A stretch of DNA of 64,000 nucleotides from Odobenus rosmarus divergens (Eukaryota > Chordata > Mammalia > Carnivora > Odobenidae), in assembly GCF_000321225.1 (NCBI RefSeq), contig NW_004450267.1:4644802-4708801 (forward strand). The letters run 5' to 3'. This document shows positions 53,801-59,149 of the stretch, piece after piece. Position numbers and translations under genes: made by a program. Below the pieces are notes generated by a model that saw only the letters and a list, made by a program, of their open reading frames with translations, made no database searches and was not told the origin of the DNA. Within the stretch, counting starts at the first letter, position 1; the number at the start of each line of letters is the position of its first letter.

Positions 53801-55512
53801 GAGGGGAGAAAAACTCAAAAATACAGAGATTGGTGTTATATTTTTAAAAAGGAAAAAGAAGAGAGAGAGATTGAGATGGATGAATGGAACCCTTAATAGG
53901 AGAAATATGAAGCAATTCCATTATTGAGGAACAAGGCAAGGATGTCCATTATCTCTATTGCTATTCAACATTGTACTCAAGGTATTCATTGTACTTGAGG
54001 CATTAGTCAGTGCTGTTAAGAGAAATCAATTAGAGGCATAAAAATTGAGGGGAAAAGTAAAACTATCTCTATTTTCAGATAATAGTATACCTGGGAAACC
54101 ATACAAAATCTATCACAAAATATCATAAAATTATTTTGTAAAATAAATTATAAATTCATTATAAAACTAAAGACCATTATAAAATGAAAGATACTTTAAA
54201 AAACTAGAGTAAGGTTAGCAGTATATAAAATTAAGATGTAGTGCTCGTGGGGCACCTGGGTAGTTCAGTCAGTTGGGTGTCTGACTCTTCGTTTCAGCTC
54301 AGGGTCGTGAGATCAAGCCCTGCTTTGGGCTCCGTGCTCAGCAGGGAGTCTGCTTGAGATTCTCTCTCCCTCTTCCCCTCCTGCCTTGCTCTCACTCCCT
54401 CTGTAAAACAATAAATAAAATCTATAAATAAATAAATATTCCTACTAAATTGGAATTGTTCGTTGAAGTATACTTAAGCCCTTGGATTACAGAATGCATT
54501 ATCATGGGCACCTGTGTGGCTCCGCTGGTTAAGCCGTCAACTCTTGATTTTGGCTCAGGTCATGATCTCAGGGTCTGGGGATCGATCCCTGCATGGGGCT
54601 CCGCACTGAGTGGGGAGTCAGCTTGAAGATTCTCTCCCTCTGCCCCCTCCCCCTGCTCACATGTGCTCTCTCTCACTCTCTAAAATAAACAAATCTTTCT
54701 TTAAAAATGCATTATGAGGCAGTACCTGATTTAAAATATGTTACAATAAAATCTGTTTGATAAGTTAGGATTATTACCCTATTTAACATGGAAACACTTT
54801 TCATAAAGATAAAAATCCAAATGGCCTTTGTAAATAAATATAAGCATGTCAGAAAAATGTCTTAAATCTAGAAGTGGGATTCCCAATTGCCAGTTTGTGA
54901 TAGTTTTTGCTAGTCCCCAATAAAATGAGAAACAGATTAGTGGTAATGAGGTTTTATAAATTTTAAATTCATTCCATTTTAAAGATTCTCTTTCATTTTA
55001 GTCTTTTTTTTTAACCTTCTTGTTGATTGTATATTCTTTTATGAAATGATAATTATGGTAAGATGGTAGCTTAGGGCGGTTGTTTTTCTTGGCAAAATAA
55101 AAGTTAGGAGCCCCATATTGGTTGCCATTTTGAGACTGGTCTATGAAAGCTAGGAGTAAGGGAACTGTATTTTCATTCCTTTTTAAATGTAATATTTGAA
55201 AATGGAAATTAATTATTCATAGTCATTATTCATTGTCTTCGTTTCCCCTCTGAAATTTGCTAACAGAAATGACAAGTTTGCTTAAAGTGAACAGGATCCA
55301 AACGTATCGTAATCCAGATATTGTATCTGTAGGAAATGTACCTTTGATATAATTGAAAATACTTGGTTCACTTGTTTTTCTTCTTTATTTCCTCTATTTT
55401 AGGGCAAACACTGTATCCTCGATGTGTCTGGAAATGCCATAAAGAGATTACAGATTGCACAACTTTACCCAATCTCCATTTTTATTAAACCCAAATCCAT
55501 GGAAAATATCAT
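8113..55512 (+). CDS. DLG1: DLG1 (SAP97) internal gene segment, 11 exons
   Basis: These exons together encode the end of PDZ3, the SH3 domain, the HOOK/alternative-insert region and most of the guanylate kinase-like (GK) domain of a DLG-family scaffold. The paralogue is DLG1 because the short alternative exon encodes [12 protein letters not shown], the I3 insert known from DLG1, and the I2 exon and ENIM-ending GK exon also match. All introns are GT-AG and phases agree, giving 1043 nt of joined coding sequence with I2 or 977 nt with I3. Both lengths are 2 modulo 3, as needed for the final split codon AT|G. DLG1 tethers receptors, channels and protein 4.1 at junctions and synapses through PDZ, SH3 and GK contacts. 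The first coding exons and the last roughly 65 codons are outside the window. The span listed includes introns. Confidence 0.96.
9400..10570 (+). mobile_element. Possible old LINE remnant (HAL1/L1M-like)
   Basis: The stretch is purine-rich in a way typical of L1 ORF1 (for example AGATGAGAGAGAAAATATTAG), but I cannot align it confidently and it could be unique sequence. Confidence 0.3.
11384..11808 (-). repeat. SINEC containing an assembly gap
   Basis: Poly-T and AAAGATTTTATTTATT on the left and CTGAGCCACCCAGGCGTCCC on the right are two ends of one SINE. Only about ten bases of consensus should separate the known flanks. Confidence 0.85.
11517..11751. other. Assembly gap, 235 N
   Basis: A run of N inside a SINE; content unknown. 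Confidence 1.
12438..12641 (+). repeat. SINEC
   Basis: Complete element with near-identical flanking duplications AGAAAAGATACCATAG (12421-12436) and AGAAAAGTTACCATAG (12642-12657). Confidence 0.95.
12687..12890 (+). repeat. SINEC, TCTGACCCTCTTCCCTC subfamily
   Basis: Complete element with perfect 14-bp duplications AAACTGGAAACCTA at 12673-12686 and 12891-12904, so a fairly recent insertion. The tail is AAAAACAAAAACAAAAACA. Confidence 0.95.
13585..13760 (-). repeat. MIR SINE
   Basis: Reads as reverse MIR: TAACTCTTTTAACTCCCATA, GGTAGGCACTGTTATCTCCA, then a diverged GAGGAAACTGAGGCACAGAG-type core and TTAAGTAATTTGCC. Confidence 0.75.
13790..14270. repeat. Possible LTR-type element
   Basis: The segment from AACTGACAAAAGACAGATTC to GGTTCCAAGTGGGTCCCCAC resembles a dispersed mammalian LTR as I remember it, but family and strand cannot be fixed by eye. 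Confidence 0.3.
14455..14565 (-). repeat. Probable MIR fragment
   Basis: TGATAACTGAAATCTAGAAA followed by AGAGTCACTTAGCTTGTCTC fits the reverse MIR core at high divergence. Confidence 0.45.
16034..16136 (+). repeat. Short SINEC (GTTG..TAGAGATTACTTAAAA type)
   Basis: Diverged head GGCACCTGGCAGGCTCAGTC, then CAAGCCCCACATTGTAGAGA and an A-rich end. It lacks the CT-rich body of the long SINEs. Confidence 0.8.
16940..17126 (+). repeat. SINEC
   Basis: Head GGGGCCACCTGGGTGGCTCA; exact 17-bp duplications AAAAGTTCAGGAAAACT at 16923-16939 and 17127-17143. Confidence 0.95.
17698..17734 (+). repeat. Short (GT)/(CA) rich stretch
   Basis: TGTGTGTGTGTGTATACACA then ATGCATGC; a small alternating purine-pyrimidine run. 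Confidence 0.7.
18050..18720 (+). mobile_element. L1ME-like 3' region
   Basis: In order: CACGTGGAAACATCAGACAA, GAAGACTGAGGAACTGTTGT, ACAGGACATTATTGGGGAAA and ACTCTCAAATGGCTCAGGAA. These follow an old L1 3' end I know from other mammals; the subfamily is not certain. Confidence 0.55.
19788..19990. repeat. AT-rich low-complexity stretch
   Basis: About 200 bp almost entirely of A and T with repeated TTTATAAAT-type words. Confidence 0.8.
20020..20640 (+). repeat. Ancient dispersed repeat, family not assigned
   Basis: CAAAGCTTAGTGGATTAAAACAA-type start and ATGGGGGAATGTCAAGGTCA near the end recall a widespread old mammalian repeat. I cannot name it reliably. Confidence 0.4.
20803..21003 (+). repeat. 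SINEC
   Basis: Complete element with duplications AAAAGAGTGAGAG (20791-20803) and AAAAGAATGAGAG (21004-21016). Confidence 0.93.
21135..21260. repeat. TA/TG-rich simple repeat
   Basis: Alternating TATATACATA and GTGTGTGAATATG words over about 125 bp. Confidence 0.7.
21284..21470 (+). repeat. SINEC
   Basis: Complete element; exact 15-bp duplications AAAAATGGAAGAATA at 21269-21283 and 21471-21485. Confidence 0.95.
21493..21657 (-). repeat. SINEC, older, adjacent to the previous one
   Basis: Reverse head GAGCCACCCAGGTGCCCC. Its own duplication is TGGAAGAATAAACCTTT (from 21476) and TGGAAGAAAAAAACTTT (21658-21674). Confidence 0.88.
21671..21750 (+). repeat. Short imperfect tandem repeat
   Basis: CTTTCTTTAAATGTTTATAA, CCTTTCCTTAAATGTTTATA and CCTTTCTTAAAATATTTATA are three related units. 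Confidence 0.7.
22002..22192 (+). repeat. SINEC, TCTGACCGTCTTCCCTC subfamily
   Basis: Exact 14-bp duplications AAAACAGCCATTAA at 21988-22001 and 22193-22206. Confidence 0.95.
22479..22591 (+). repeat. Short SINEC (TAGAAATTACTTAAA type)
   Basis: GGGGCATCTGACTGGCTCCG head; AGAAGAACCAGT-based duplications at 22462-22478 and 22593-22608. Confidence 0.88.
23737..23851 (+). CDS. DLG1: DLG1 exon: PDZ3-SH3 linker
   Basis: This 115-nt exon runs from a CCCATCAG acceptor to TCAG|GTAAAT. It enters in phase 1 and leaves in phase 2, with AG|A (Arg) completed in the SH3 exon. It encodes [17 protein letters not shown], the extra helix region after PDZ3 followed by a flexible Ser/Gly stretch ([13 protein letters not shown]), and then the first SH3 residues LYVR. 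In the DLG family this linker packs against PDZ3 and influences how PDZ3 and SH3-GK sit relative to each other. The serine-rich part has several possible phosphorylation sites, which is inference only. Confidence 0.96.
23958..24073 (+). repeat. Short SINEC 106 bp after linker exon
   Basis: GGGGCTCCTGACTGGCTCAG head and GGGTGTAGAGATTATTTAAA end; duplications TAGAAAAATACATTGCA and AGAAAAATATATTGCAT. Confidence 0.9.
25778..25993 (-). repeat. SINEC, older
   Basis: Reverse element with poly-T on the left; exact duplication TTTTTTCCATCTTT at 25764-25777 and 25995-26008. Confidence 0.9.
26705..26899 (+). repeat. SINEC
   Basis: GGGGCGCCTGGGTGGCTCAG head and AAATAAAATC tail. Flanks TCTGTCTGTTTTTAG and TCTGTTTTTAG differ by one CTGT unit. 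Confidence 0.92.
27195..27820 (+). mobile_element. Carnivore L1 3' end, 5'-truncated
   Basis: Same family as 6230-6831: TACTAGGTATTTACCCAAAG, GATATTACTCAAGCGAATGA, GGTTACCAGAGGGGAGGTGG and terminal TATTAACTAACTGGAACTTA. Confidence 0.87.
27380..27413 (+). repeat. (GT)17 microsatellite within L1
   Basis: Pure GT run between GAAGTTATG and AATGGGATATTAC of the L1 3' region. Confidence 0.95.
27843..28042 (+). repeat. SINEC
   Basis: Exact 17-bp duplications AAAAAGTTGGTTAACAC at 27824-27840 and 28043-28059. Confidence 0.95.
28817..28991 (+). repeat. SINEC, about 50 bp before SH3 exon
   Basis: GGGGCACCTGGGTGCCTCAG head, GAGATTCTCAC-type older body and ATAAATAAATCTTTAAAAC end. It abuts the acceptor region of 29042-29218. 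Confidence 0.88.
29042..29218 (+). CDS. DLG1: DLG1 exon: SH3 domain core
   Basis: This 177-nt exon follows the acceptor CTTAATCTAG and ends CGCAG|GTAAGT, phase 2 in and out. It carries most of the SH3 fold: ALFDYD (the ALYDY-type motif), the RT-loop region [21 protein letters not shown], the paired tryptophans in DDEWWQAR, and GVIPSKRR at the end. In membrane-associated guanylate kinases the SH3 is split, and its last strands come from sequence after the HOOK and after GK, so this exon is not a self-sufficient SH3. The SINE ending about 50 bp upstream leaves only a short unique stretch for branch point and pyrimidine tract. Confidence 0.97.
30498..30560 (-). ncRNA. U6 snRNA 5' fragment with target duplication (retrocopy)
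   Basis: Positions 30515-30539 are the exact reverse complement of the first 25 nt of U6 (GTGCTCGCTTCGG, then CAGCACATATAC). An identical 21-bp direct repeat beginning AAGATTCTTTTC lies at 30498-30518 and 30540-30560. No A tail and no further U6 sequence follow, so this is a dead 3'-truncated retrocopy rather than a gene. Confidence 0.88.
31530..31680 (-). mobile_element. L1M-like fragment
   Basis: ACCCACATATCCTTCACCTA and CAATTGTTAACATTTTGCCG are typical of reverse old L1 3' sequence. A similar piece ends the window at 63860-64000. Confidence 0.5.
32028..32097 (+). CDS. DLG1: DLG1 exon: start of HOOK region
   Basis: This 70-nt exon lies between acceptor TTTGACAG and donor GGG|GTGAGT, entering in phase 2 and leaving in phase 0. 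It encodes [16 protein letters not shown] followed by KTRGDKG. The basic helix is the HOOK that joins the SH3 to the GK domain. In DLG proteins this stretch takes part in SH3-GK pairing and has been reported to bind calmodulin. It is the constant exon on the 5' side of the alternative I2/I3 pair, and its phase-0 end decides which junctions are productive. Confidence 0.96.
35041..35082 (+). repeat. 21-bp tandem duplication
   Basis: AAATATAGTAGAGCTTAAAG plus A is followed directly by a copy with one change (GTGGAG for GTAGAG). Confidence 0.9.
35272..35581. other. Assembly gap, 310 N
   Basis: N run flanked by an A12 tract on the left and a reverse SINE head on the right. Confidence 1.
35582..35658 (-). 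repeat. SINEC head next to a gap
   Basis: CCGACTGAGCCACCCAGGCG is the reverse head; the body is in the gap. Confidence 0.88.
35921..35991 (+). repeat. 29-bp near-tandem duplication
   Basis: GTAGCACTTACTCCTTATTT (35921) and GTAGCACTTAGTCCTTATTT (35963) begin two 29-bp copies with two mismatches, 13 bp apart. Confidence 0.85.
36211..36310 (+). CDS. DLG1: DLG1 alternative exon, insert I2
   Basis: This 100-nt exon has a long pyrimidine tract (CCCCTCCTTCTCTTCTTCAG) and a consensus donor GACC|GTAAGTA. It enters in phase 0 and leaves in phase 1. It encodes [12 protein letters not shown], then [12 protein letters not shown], then SEQETSDAD. The cluster KRKKN is basic and could act as a nuclear-localisation-like signal; this insert is known in DLG1 as I2. 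The acceptor is a tandem CAGCAG, so the first codon (Gln) may be included or dropped. It can replace I3 but not be joined to it, because I2-I3 joining reads R-D-P-stop. Confidence 0.94.
36311..37001 (+). other. Short intron between I2 and I3
   Basis: These 691 bp contain no repeat I recognise. They sit between two exons that cannot be joined productively and are the likeliest place for splicing control elements of the pair; that role is inference. Confidence 0.7.
37002..37035 (+). CDS. DLG1: DLG1 alternative exon, insert I3
   Basis: This 34-nt microexon lies between acceptor CTCTCTACAG and donor CTGA|GTAAGT, entering in phase 0 and leaving in phase 1. It encodes [11 protein letters not shown] plus the first base of Lys. 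This is the I3 insert of DLG1, reported to be needed for binding the FERM domain of protein 4.1 and for placement at cell-cell contacts. The upstream tract has CU-rich elements (TTGCTTGCTCTCTG, ACTCTCTACAG) that would suit a polypyrimidine-tract-binding repressor, which is inference. It sits 691 bp downstream of the I2 exon. Confidence 0.95.
37981..38109 (+). repeat. SINEC, short older form
   Basis: GGGACACTTGGGTGATTCAG head; exact duplication ATATAACCAATATC at 37967-37980 and 38110-38123. Confidence 0.9.
40130..40570 (+). mobile_element. L1M 3' region fragment
   Basis: AAGGAATTATCCTAAGTATG, GGTTAATGAAGTATGATTTA and ACATGGGAAAATGCTCATAA follow the order of an old L1 3' end. Confidence 0.55.
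40580..41260 (-). mobile_element. L1 fragment, antisense
   Basis: GGAATTGCTGGGTCATACAT, AGTTTTCCATAGTGGTTGTA and CATTATAGCCATTCTGGTGG are reverse L1 sequence; the SINE at 41041-41232 interrupts its right end. It is the only clear antisense L1 here. Confidence 0.75.
41041..41232 (+). repeat. SINEC, TCTGACCATCTTCCCTC subfamily
   Basis: Exact 17-bp duplications AAGAAGAAAGCATTTTA at 41024-41040 and 41233-41249; low divergence suggests a young copy. Confidence 0.96.
41710..42115 (+). mobile_element. L1M 3' fragments
   Basis: AATAGAATATTATGCAACAA and, at 42060, ACACCTGAAACTAATCCAAC followed by an A-rich end. Confidence 0.5.
43234..43275 (+). CDS. DLG1: DLG1 exon: 42-nt linker before GK
   Basis: This exon runs from acceptor CAATTTCAG to donor TACC|GTAAGT, phase 1 in and out, 14 codons long. 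With the preceding C it encodes (Q or K)[13 protein letters not shown] and the first base of Arg. It joins either I2 (giving DADQHI) or I3 (giving GLKHI). It is acidic and Ser-rich. Its length is a multiple of three, so skipping it keeps the frame: I2-C|GT gives D-R-G-Q. If both I2 and I3 are skipped, this exon is read AGC ATA TAA, an immediate stop. Confidence 0.94.
43519..43547 (+). repeat. (GT)n microsatellite
   Basis: GTGCGTGC followed by a pure GT run, about 250 bp after the 42-nt exon. Confidence 0.9.
43648..43830 (+). repeat. SINEC with internal deletion
   Basis: The head is normal, but ACTCCTGGCGCAACAGGGAG shows loss of the middle. Duplications TTAAAATGTTTTTCA and ATAAAATGTTTTTCA flank it. 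Confidence 0.92.
44596..44652 (+). repeat. Three-copy 20-bp tandem repeat
   Basis: ACACTTTTAAAGC occurs three times, separated by AGGAAAGA and AATGAAAT. Confidence 0.85.
44838..44877 (+). repeat. (GT)20 microsatellite
   Basis: Uninterrupted GT dinucleotide run. Confidence 0.97.
45800..45850 (+). CDS. DLG1: DLG1 exon: 51-nt pre-GK segment
   Basis: This exon runs from acceptor ACTAATAG to donor GAAG|GTTTGTG, phase 1 in and out. It encodes [16 protein letters not shown], the segment that leads from the HOOK into the GK domain. LSYEPV supplies a strand that pairs with the split SH3 in DLG-family structures. The donor GTTTGT departs from GTAAGT at +3 and +4 and is the weakest-looking splice site of the set. 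Its length is also a multiple of three. Confidence 0.94.
45851..46750 (+). other. Intron between 51-nt exon and first GK exon
   Basis: This 900-bp intron carries an L2-like fragment at 46140-46440 and otherwise nothing I recognise. Confidence 0.7.
46140..46440 (+). mobile_element. L2-like fragment
   Basis: AGATCATCTTTCTAGATCACA-like and TATCAACTCTTATGCCCAGT match the order of an L2 segment, diverged. Confidence 0.5.
46751..46852 (+). CDS. DLG1: DLG1 exon: GK domain N-terminal lobe
   Basis: This 102-nt exon lies between TCTTTATAG and CCTC|GTGAGT, phase 1 in and out. It encodes [16 protein letters not shown], then [13 protein letters not shown], then [18 protein letters not shown] occupies the position of the P-loop of true guanylate kinases (GPxGxGKS/T), but the glycines and Lys-Ser/Thr are replaced. 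The domain should therefore not bind ATP in the usual way, in line with membrane-associated guanylate kinase GK domains acting as peptide-binding modules. Retention of the 241-bp intron that follows gives CGT GAG TAA, an immediate stop. Confidence 0.96.
47094..47266 (+). CDS. DLG1: DLG1 exon: GK domain GMP-binding-type lobe
   Basis: This 173-nt exon runs from acceptor TTCTGTTAAAG to donor GAAAAG|GTAAGC, entering in phase 1 and leaving in phase 0. It encodes [19 protein letters not shown] (His split from the prior exon), then [19 protein letters not shown], then [18 protein letters not shown]. The TTRPKR...DYHFV and E..LYGTS positions correspond to the GMP-binding lobe of guanylate kinases, used in this family to bind phosphorylated partner peptides. 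A SINE starts only 10 bp downstream of the donor. Confidence 0.97.
47277..47393 (+). repeat. Short SINEC 10 bp after a GK donor site
   Basis: Head GGGGTGCCTGGCTGGCTCGT and GGGTGTAGAAATTACTTAAA end. The left target copy GAAAAGGTAAGCACCA spans the exon end and donor; the right copy reads GAAAAAGGCACCA. Confidence 0.92.
47604..47728 (+). repeat. SINEC, 3'-truncated
   Basis: GGGGTACTAGGTGGCTCAGT to GGAGCCTGCTATTTTA, lacking the CT-rich body and A tail. Confidence 0.85.
48202..48761. other. Assembly gap, 560 N
   Basis: N run; a reverse SINE starts within ten bases of its right edge. Confidence 1.
48770..48964 (-). repeat. SINEC, older
   Basis: Poly-T, AAGATTTATTTATTTATTTT, then reverse head CACCCAGGTGCCCC; TACTTCTT lies on both sides. 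Confidence 0.88.
48970..49410 (+). mobile_element. L1M 3' end
   Basis: AAGGTGTTCATAGTAGCTCT, GGGATATGACAGCTAGAGTG and TAATGTTGTATTTCTTTTAA, in L1 3' order. Confidence 0.65.
49497..49684 (-). repeat. SINEC with deletion between CTGAGCC repeats
   Basis: The reverse head reads GACCTGAGCCACCCAGTCGC; the usual GAAGGCAG...CGACTGAGCC between is missing. Confidence 0.88.
49685..49846 (-). repeat. SINEC abutting the previous copy
   Basis: TAAGATTTTTTTTTATTTGA to CTGAGCCACCCAGGTGCCC. One outer duplication, CAGCAAG(T/C)TATTT, brackets both copies. Confidence 0.88.
51275..51470 (+). repeat. SINEC in L1
   Basis: Flanks AAAGGGATAGTCTT and AAGGGGTAGTTTTT. Confidence 0.92.
51554..51730 (+). repeat. SINEC in L1
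   Basis: GGGCGCCTGGGTGGCTCAGA head; TAAAAATAG on both sides, AATACAATC tail. Confidence 0.92.
52294..52517 (+). repeat. SINEC, older, with (TGAA)n tail
   Basis: Diverged head GGAGTGCCTGGATGGCTCAT; the tail is six TGAA units instead of A-rich sequence; TGAAAAATAGTTT and AGAAAAACAGTTG flank it. Confidence 0.88.
52757..52914 (+). repeat. SINEC with internal deletion
   Basis: Exact 16-bp duplications TAAATTGTATACTTTA at 52741-52756 and 52915-52930; the GGATCGAGCC box region is missing. Confidence 0.94.
52985..54500 (+). mobile_element. L1 ORF2 fragment, sense
   Basis: AGCACCAGACTCAGATGGCT, GACAGGAAAAATCATAGACC, GAGGAACAAGGCAAGGATGT and CTATTTTCAGATAATAGTAT are reverse-transcriptase-region landmarks of an old L1. 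Confidence 0.78.
54249..54440 (+). repeat. SINEC, older
   Basis: GGGGCACCTGGGTAGTTCAG head, TGCTTGAGATTCTCTCTCCC body, AATAAATAAAATC tail. Confidence 0.9.
54505..54705 (+). repeat. SINEC, older
   Basis: GGGCACCTGTGTGGCTCCGC head; AATGCATTAT flanks at 54493 and 54706. Confidence 0.9.
55403..55512 (+). CDS. DLG1: DLG1 exon: GK domain, GKHCILDV segment
   Basis: This 110-nt exon runs from acceptor CTCTATTTTAG to donor ATCAT|GTAAGT, phase 0 in and phase 2 out (AT|G, Met). It encodes [17 protein letters not shown], then [13 protein letters not shown], then KSMENI. It continues the GK core strand (CILDV) and the helix leading to the C-terminal lid. The next exon, expected to begin with the last base of Met, is not present in the 8.5 kb that remain, which is wall-to-wall L1 and SINE. 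Its length and phase fit the previous exon exactly. Confidence 0.96.
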
Positions 55513-55544
55513 GTAAGTATAAATGCCTAAGGCACAAGCCTCTA

Positions 55545-55715
55545 AGTACAAATCCAGTCTCTGTCACTTATTAGATTGGATAGTTTACTTACCTTCCCTG
55601 CATCTTAGTTCCCTTATCTGTAAAATGGAAATAGTAATCATATACTCACTTCATAGGGTTATTGTGAGGATTAAATAAGCATTCTGTGATACTAGCTATC
55701 ATCATCATCAACATT
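55545..55715 (+). repeat. MIR SINE just after a GK exon
   Basis: CTGTCACTTATTAGATTGGA, TTAGTTCCCTTATCTGTAAA and TCATAGGGTTATTGTGAGGA follow the MIR consensus in the sense orientation. Confidence 0.85.
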
Positions 55716-56579
55716 AATATACTAAAGTGTATAAGGTAACATGTATTAGAATCTTAAGTCTAAGTAGTCACATGTGGCTACTAATTACTGAATGGGAGCA
55801 GTGTAGCTCTGGGTAGCCACTAAAAGAATAAAATAATGTATAACTACTTACTAATAGCAAAAATCAAATTTAAATAAAAACTAAAAGAAGATAAGAGCAA
55901 ATAGAAACATAGAACAGATGGGACCAAAAGGATACAGATAGTAAGATGGTTTAAACGAACCCAAATATTTCATTAACTAAATACTAGACTAAATGGTCTG
56001 ATTAAAAGACAAGGATTGTCAGAATAGTTGAAGAAAAAATAAACTAGATGTTGCTTTTGTAGGAGAGGGAAAAATTCTTTTCTCTCTACTAGGTGTTCAC
56101 TTGGACCTCTGTAACAAAATAAAGATTAACATACAAATTTATTTAATTCAAGTTTTGTGTGACATGGGAGCATTCATAAGGAAATGAAGACCCCAAAAAA
56201 CAGTTAAACTTGAACATTTTTATACTAGGTTTGGTGAAAAATGGATGGTCATAGGAAAATGTGATAGTACCAAAGAATATAAGCTAAGAGCAGCAAACTA
56301 GGGAAACTTAGCAAGGCCTGTTAGTTCACATTCTTCTCAGTGTCCCTCCATCTTTGGAGATAAGGATGTTTGCTTCCTCCAGGTATAGGAATGTCACCTC
56401 TCACAGGATCTTTGAACTGCCTCAGGGAAGGTCATTCATATACCTGCCATTTTGCAAATTCCTTCAGCTTAAAATATTCAGTATGCCAAAGTGCCATATT
56501 TTGGAATAGTGTGTTAGGATACCCATCAACTATATGTTGCTTTCATAAGACACACCTTAAATATTAGGCTGTGGAAAAG

Positions 56580-58646
56580 CTGAAAGTGAGAGTCTAGAAA
56601 AAAGATACACTGTACAAACATTAATCAAAAATAAGTTTGTTTATATTGCTATCAAAGTATATCTAAAGGCAAAAAATTATTACTAGCCATAAAAATGGAC
56701 ATTTCATAAAAATGAAAGAAAAGTTCATTCCATCAGGATGGTATATTTATACATTTGTACTTATAATACAGTCTCAAAATATGTAAGGGATAAATTGATA
56801 ATTATACAGGAAAAAAATAATTCCAGAATCACAGTGGGAGAGCTTAACAGATCAGGAAATACTTGAATAAGAAAAGAAACAAAAAAACAGTATGGATATG
56901 GAACACCAAGTAAAAACTTTACCTAACTAACATATGTAAAAAACACTACATTCAACATCTGCAGAATTTACACATTAATTTCAAATGCACATAGAACAAT
57001 TACCAAAACTAATTATATGCCAAGCCATAAATTTCAGTGATTAAAAACAAATATTCTCTGACCATGGTGAAATTAAAGTAGAAATCAATAAAAGATCACT
57101 AGAAAATTCCCATATATTTGGAAATTAAGCATTTGACTTCTGGATGGGTCAAAGAAGAAATCACAGCATAAGTTAATAAATGTTTTGAACTAAATGGTAA
57201 CAAAATTGTAAGTAAATGAATTTGGAGTATAGTAGCCTTGGTGATGGAAAATCCACAGCCCTAAATATTAGGAAAGAATGTAGGAAGTCAAATAAATTTT
57301 AGCAGTCTAAGGTCTTGAGAAATTAGAAAAAGACCAGTGAAACTCAAAGAAAGTAGAAATACAACGAAAGAGAAAACAAACATGTTAGGATCAACAAAAT
57401 CAAAAATGTTTTCTTTAAAAATACTGTATACAATTCCTGAGAAAGATCAAGAAAAGAAAATACAGAAGGCATAAATAATATCAGGAATGAAAACGGGATA
57501 TCACCACACATCAGATAGACCTTAAAAAGGTTAACACAAGCAACCCAATAGAAAAATGAGCAAAGGACTTAGACCGTTCATGAAAGGAGATATCCAAATA
57601 GTGAATAAACATATGAGAGGGTACTCAATTAAACATGGAAACACAGGTTAAAACTATAATGTCGGGGCTCCTGACTGGCTCAGTCGGTAAAGCACGTGAC
57701 ACTTGATCTCAGGGTCATGAGTTCAAGCCCCACTTTGGACGTGGAGCCTACTTAAAAAACAGAAACAAAAGAAACACAAAACCCTAATGTCCAAAAATAG
57801 CTAAAATGAAAAAATACCAGTTGTTAGCAAGGACATGGAACAACTGAAATTCGTAACACTGATGGAGGTATAAATTGGTACACGCACACTGGTAAACTAT
57901 TTATAGTATCTCCTAAAACTGAACCAACACATAACTAAAGATCCAGAAGTCTCATTTCTAGATATGTACTCAACAGAAATGTTTACGTATGTTCACCAAA
58001 GACATGTACTATATTGCTGACAGAAGTACTGTTCAAAATAACCAAAAAACACTATCCAAATGTCCATCAGTGAATACATAAATTACGACATACTTAGACA
58101 ATGAAATATTCTACGATAATGAGAATGAGCCATCTCCAACTACACACAAAAGTATAGAAGAATCTCACAAACATAATTTAAGTAAAAAAGCAATCCAGAC
58201 CTAAAAGTATATATAGTCTAGGATTCCTTTATACATATTCTATGATTCCAGTGTAATCATTGCTTACAGAAGTCAAATGGAGGTTACTCTTTAAAGGTAG
58301 GTAGGTGACTGGAATGAGCACACCCAGATTCTGGGGTTACTGGTGTAATGTTCTAGATCTTGATCTAGGTCCTAGATGGTACACAGGTAAGTTTAAGTTG
58401 GTTAAAATTCATCCAGCTGTATATTGATGATATTCCTCTTCTATGTTTGAAAGTTATACTTAAAAAAAATTTTTTTTCAGAAAACTAAATAATATAAACA
58501 AAATATAAATATAAATAATATACATAATATATAACATAATATAAATATAGACAAAAGCTAAATAATATAAATATTACACAAATTCTTCAACTAAGTTTAT
58601 GGACATTATTTTAATACCAAAACCTGACTGAGACCTCATAGGAAAT
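56580..58646 (+). mobile_element. L1 ORF2 fragment, sense
   Basis: GAAATTAAAGTAGAAATCAA, TATATTTGGAAATTAAGCAT, GGAACAACTGAAATTCGTAA and other L1 ORF2 and 3' phrases occur with deletions between them; a short SINE and an AT-rich run (58490-58560) interrupt. Confidence 0.7.
57664..57778 (+). repeat. Short SINEC in L1
   Basis: GGGGCTCCTGACTGGCTCAG head; flanks AAACTATAATGTC and AAACCCTAATGTCC. Confidence 0.9.
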
Positions 58647-58658
58647 GAAAATGGTAAG

Positions 58659-58826
58659 GGGGGTGGGGGGATGGGTTAGCCTGGTGATGGGTATTAAAGA
58701 GGGCATGTTCTGCGTGGAGCACTGGGTATTATGCACAAACAATGAATCATGGAACACTACATTAAAAACTAATGACGTAATGTATGGTGATTAACATAAC
58801 AATAAAAAATTAAAAATTAATAAAAA
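58659..58826 (+). mobile_element. Severely 5'-truncated carnivore L1 3' end
   Basis: GGGGTGGGGGGATGGGTTAG, GAGCACTGGGTATTATGCAC and AATGATGTAATGTATGG-type sequence end in AACATAACAATAAAAAATT. Exact 12-bp duplications GAAAATGGTAAG at 58647-58658 and 58827-58838. Confidence 0.9.
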
Positions 58827-58962
58827 GAAAATGGTAAGCCAGTCTTAACACAAATATAGATGCAAAAATCCTTACCAAAATACAAATAAATTGAGTTCAA
58901 CAATTAATTTTTTTAAATAAGATAAAATAACCAAGTTGGGTTTATTCAAGAATACAAGGCTA

Positions 58963-59149
58963 GGGGCACCTTGGTGGCTCAGTCGTTAAGCATCTGCCTT
59001 CGGCTCAGGTCATGATCCCAGGGTCCTGGGATAGAGCCCTGTGTCGGGCTCCCTGCTCCACGGGAAGCCTGCTTCTCCCCTGCTGGTGTTCCTTTTCTCG
59101 CTGTCTCTCTCTCTCTGTCAAATAAATAAATAAAATCTTTAAAAGAAAA
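58963..59149 (+). repeat. SINEC
   Basis: GGGGCACCTTGGTGGCTCAG head; duplications AAGAATACAAGGCTA and AAGAACGCAAGGTTA. Confidence 0.93.

Larger units (their letters stand above)
47267..55402 (+). other. Intron between second and third GK exons
   Basis: This 8.1-kb intron is mostly transposon: SINEs, an assembly gap, and old L1 fragments from 48970 to 54500. The 3' 700 bp (54710-55402) look unique. Confidence 0.75.
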
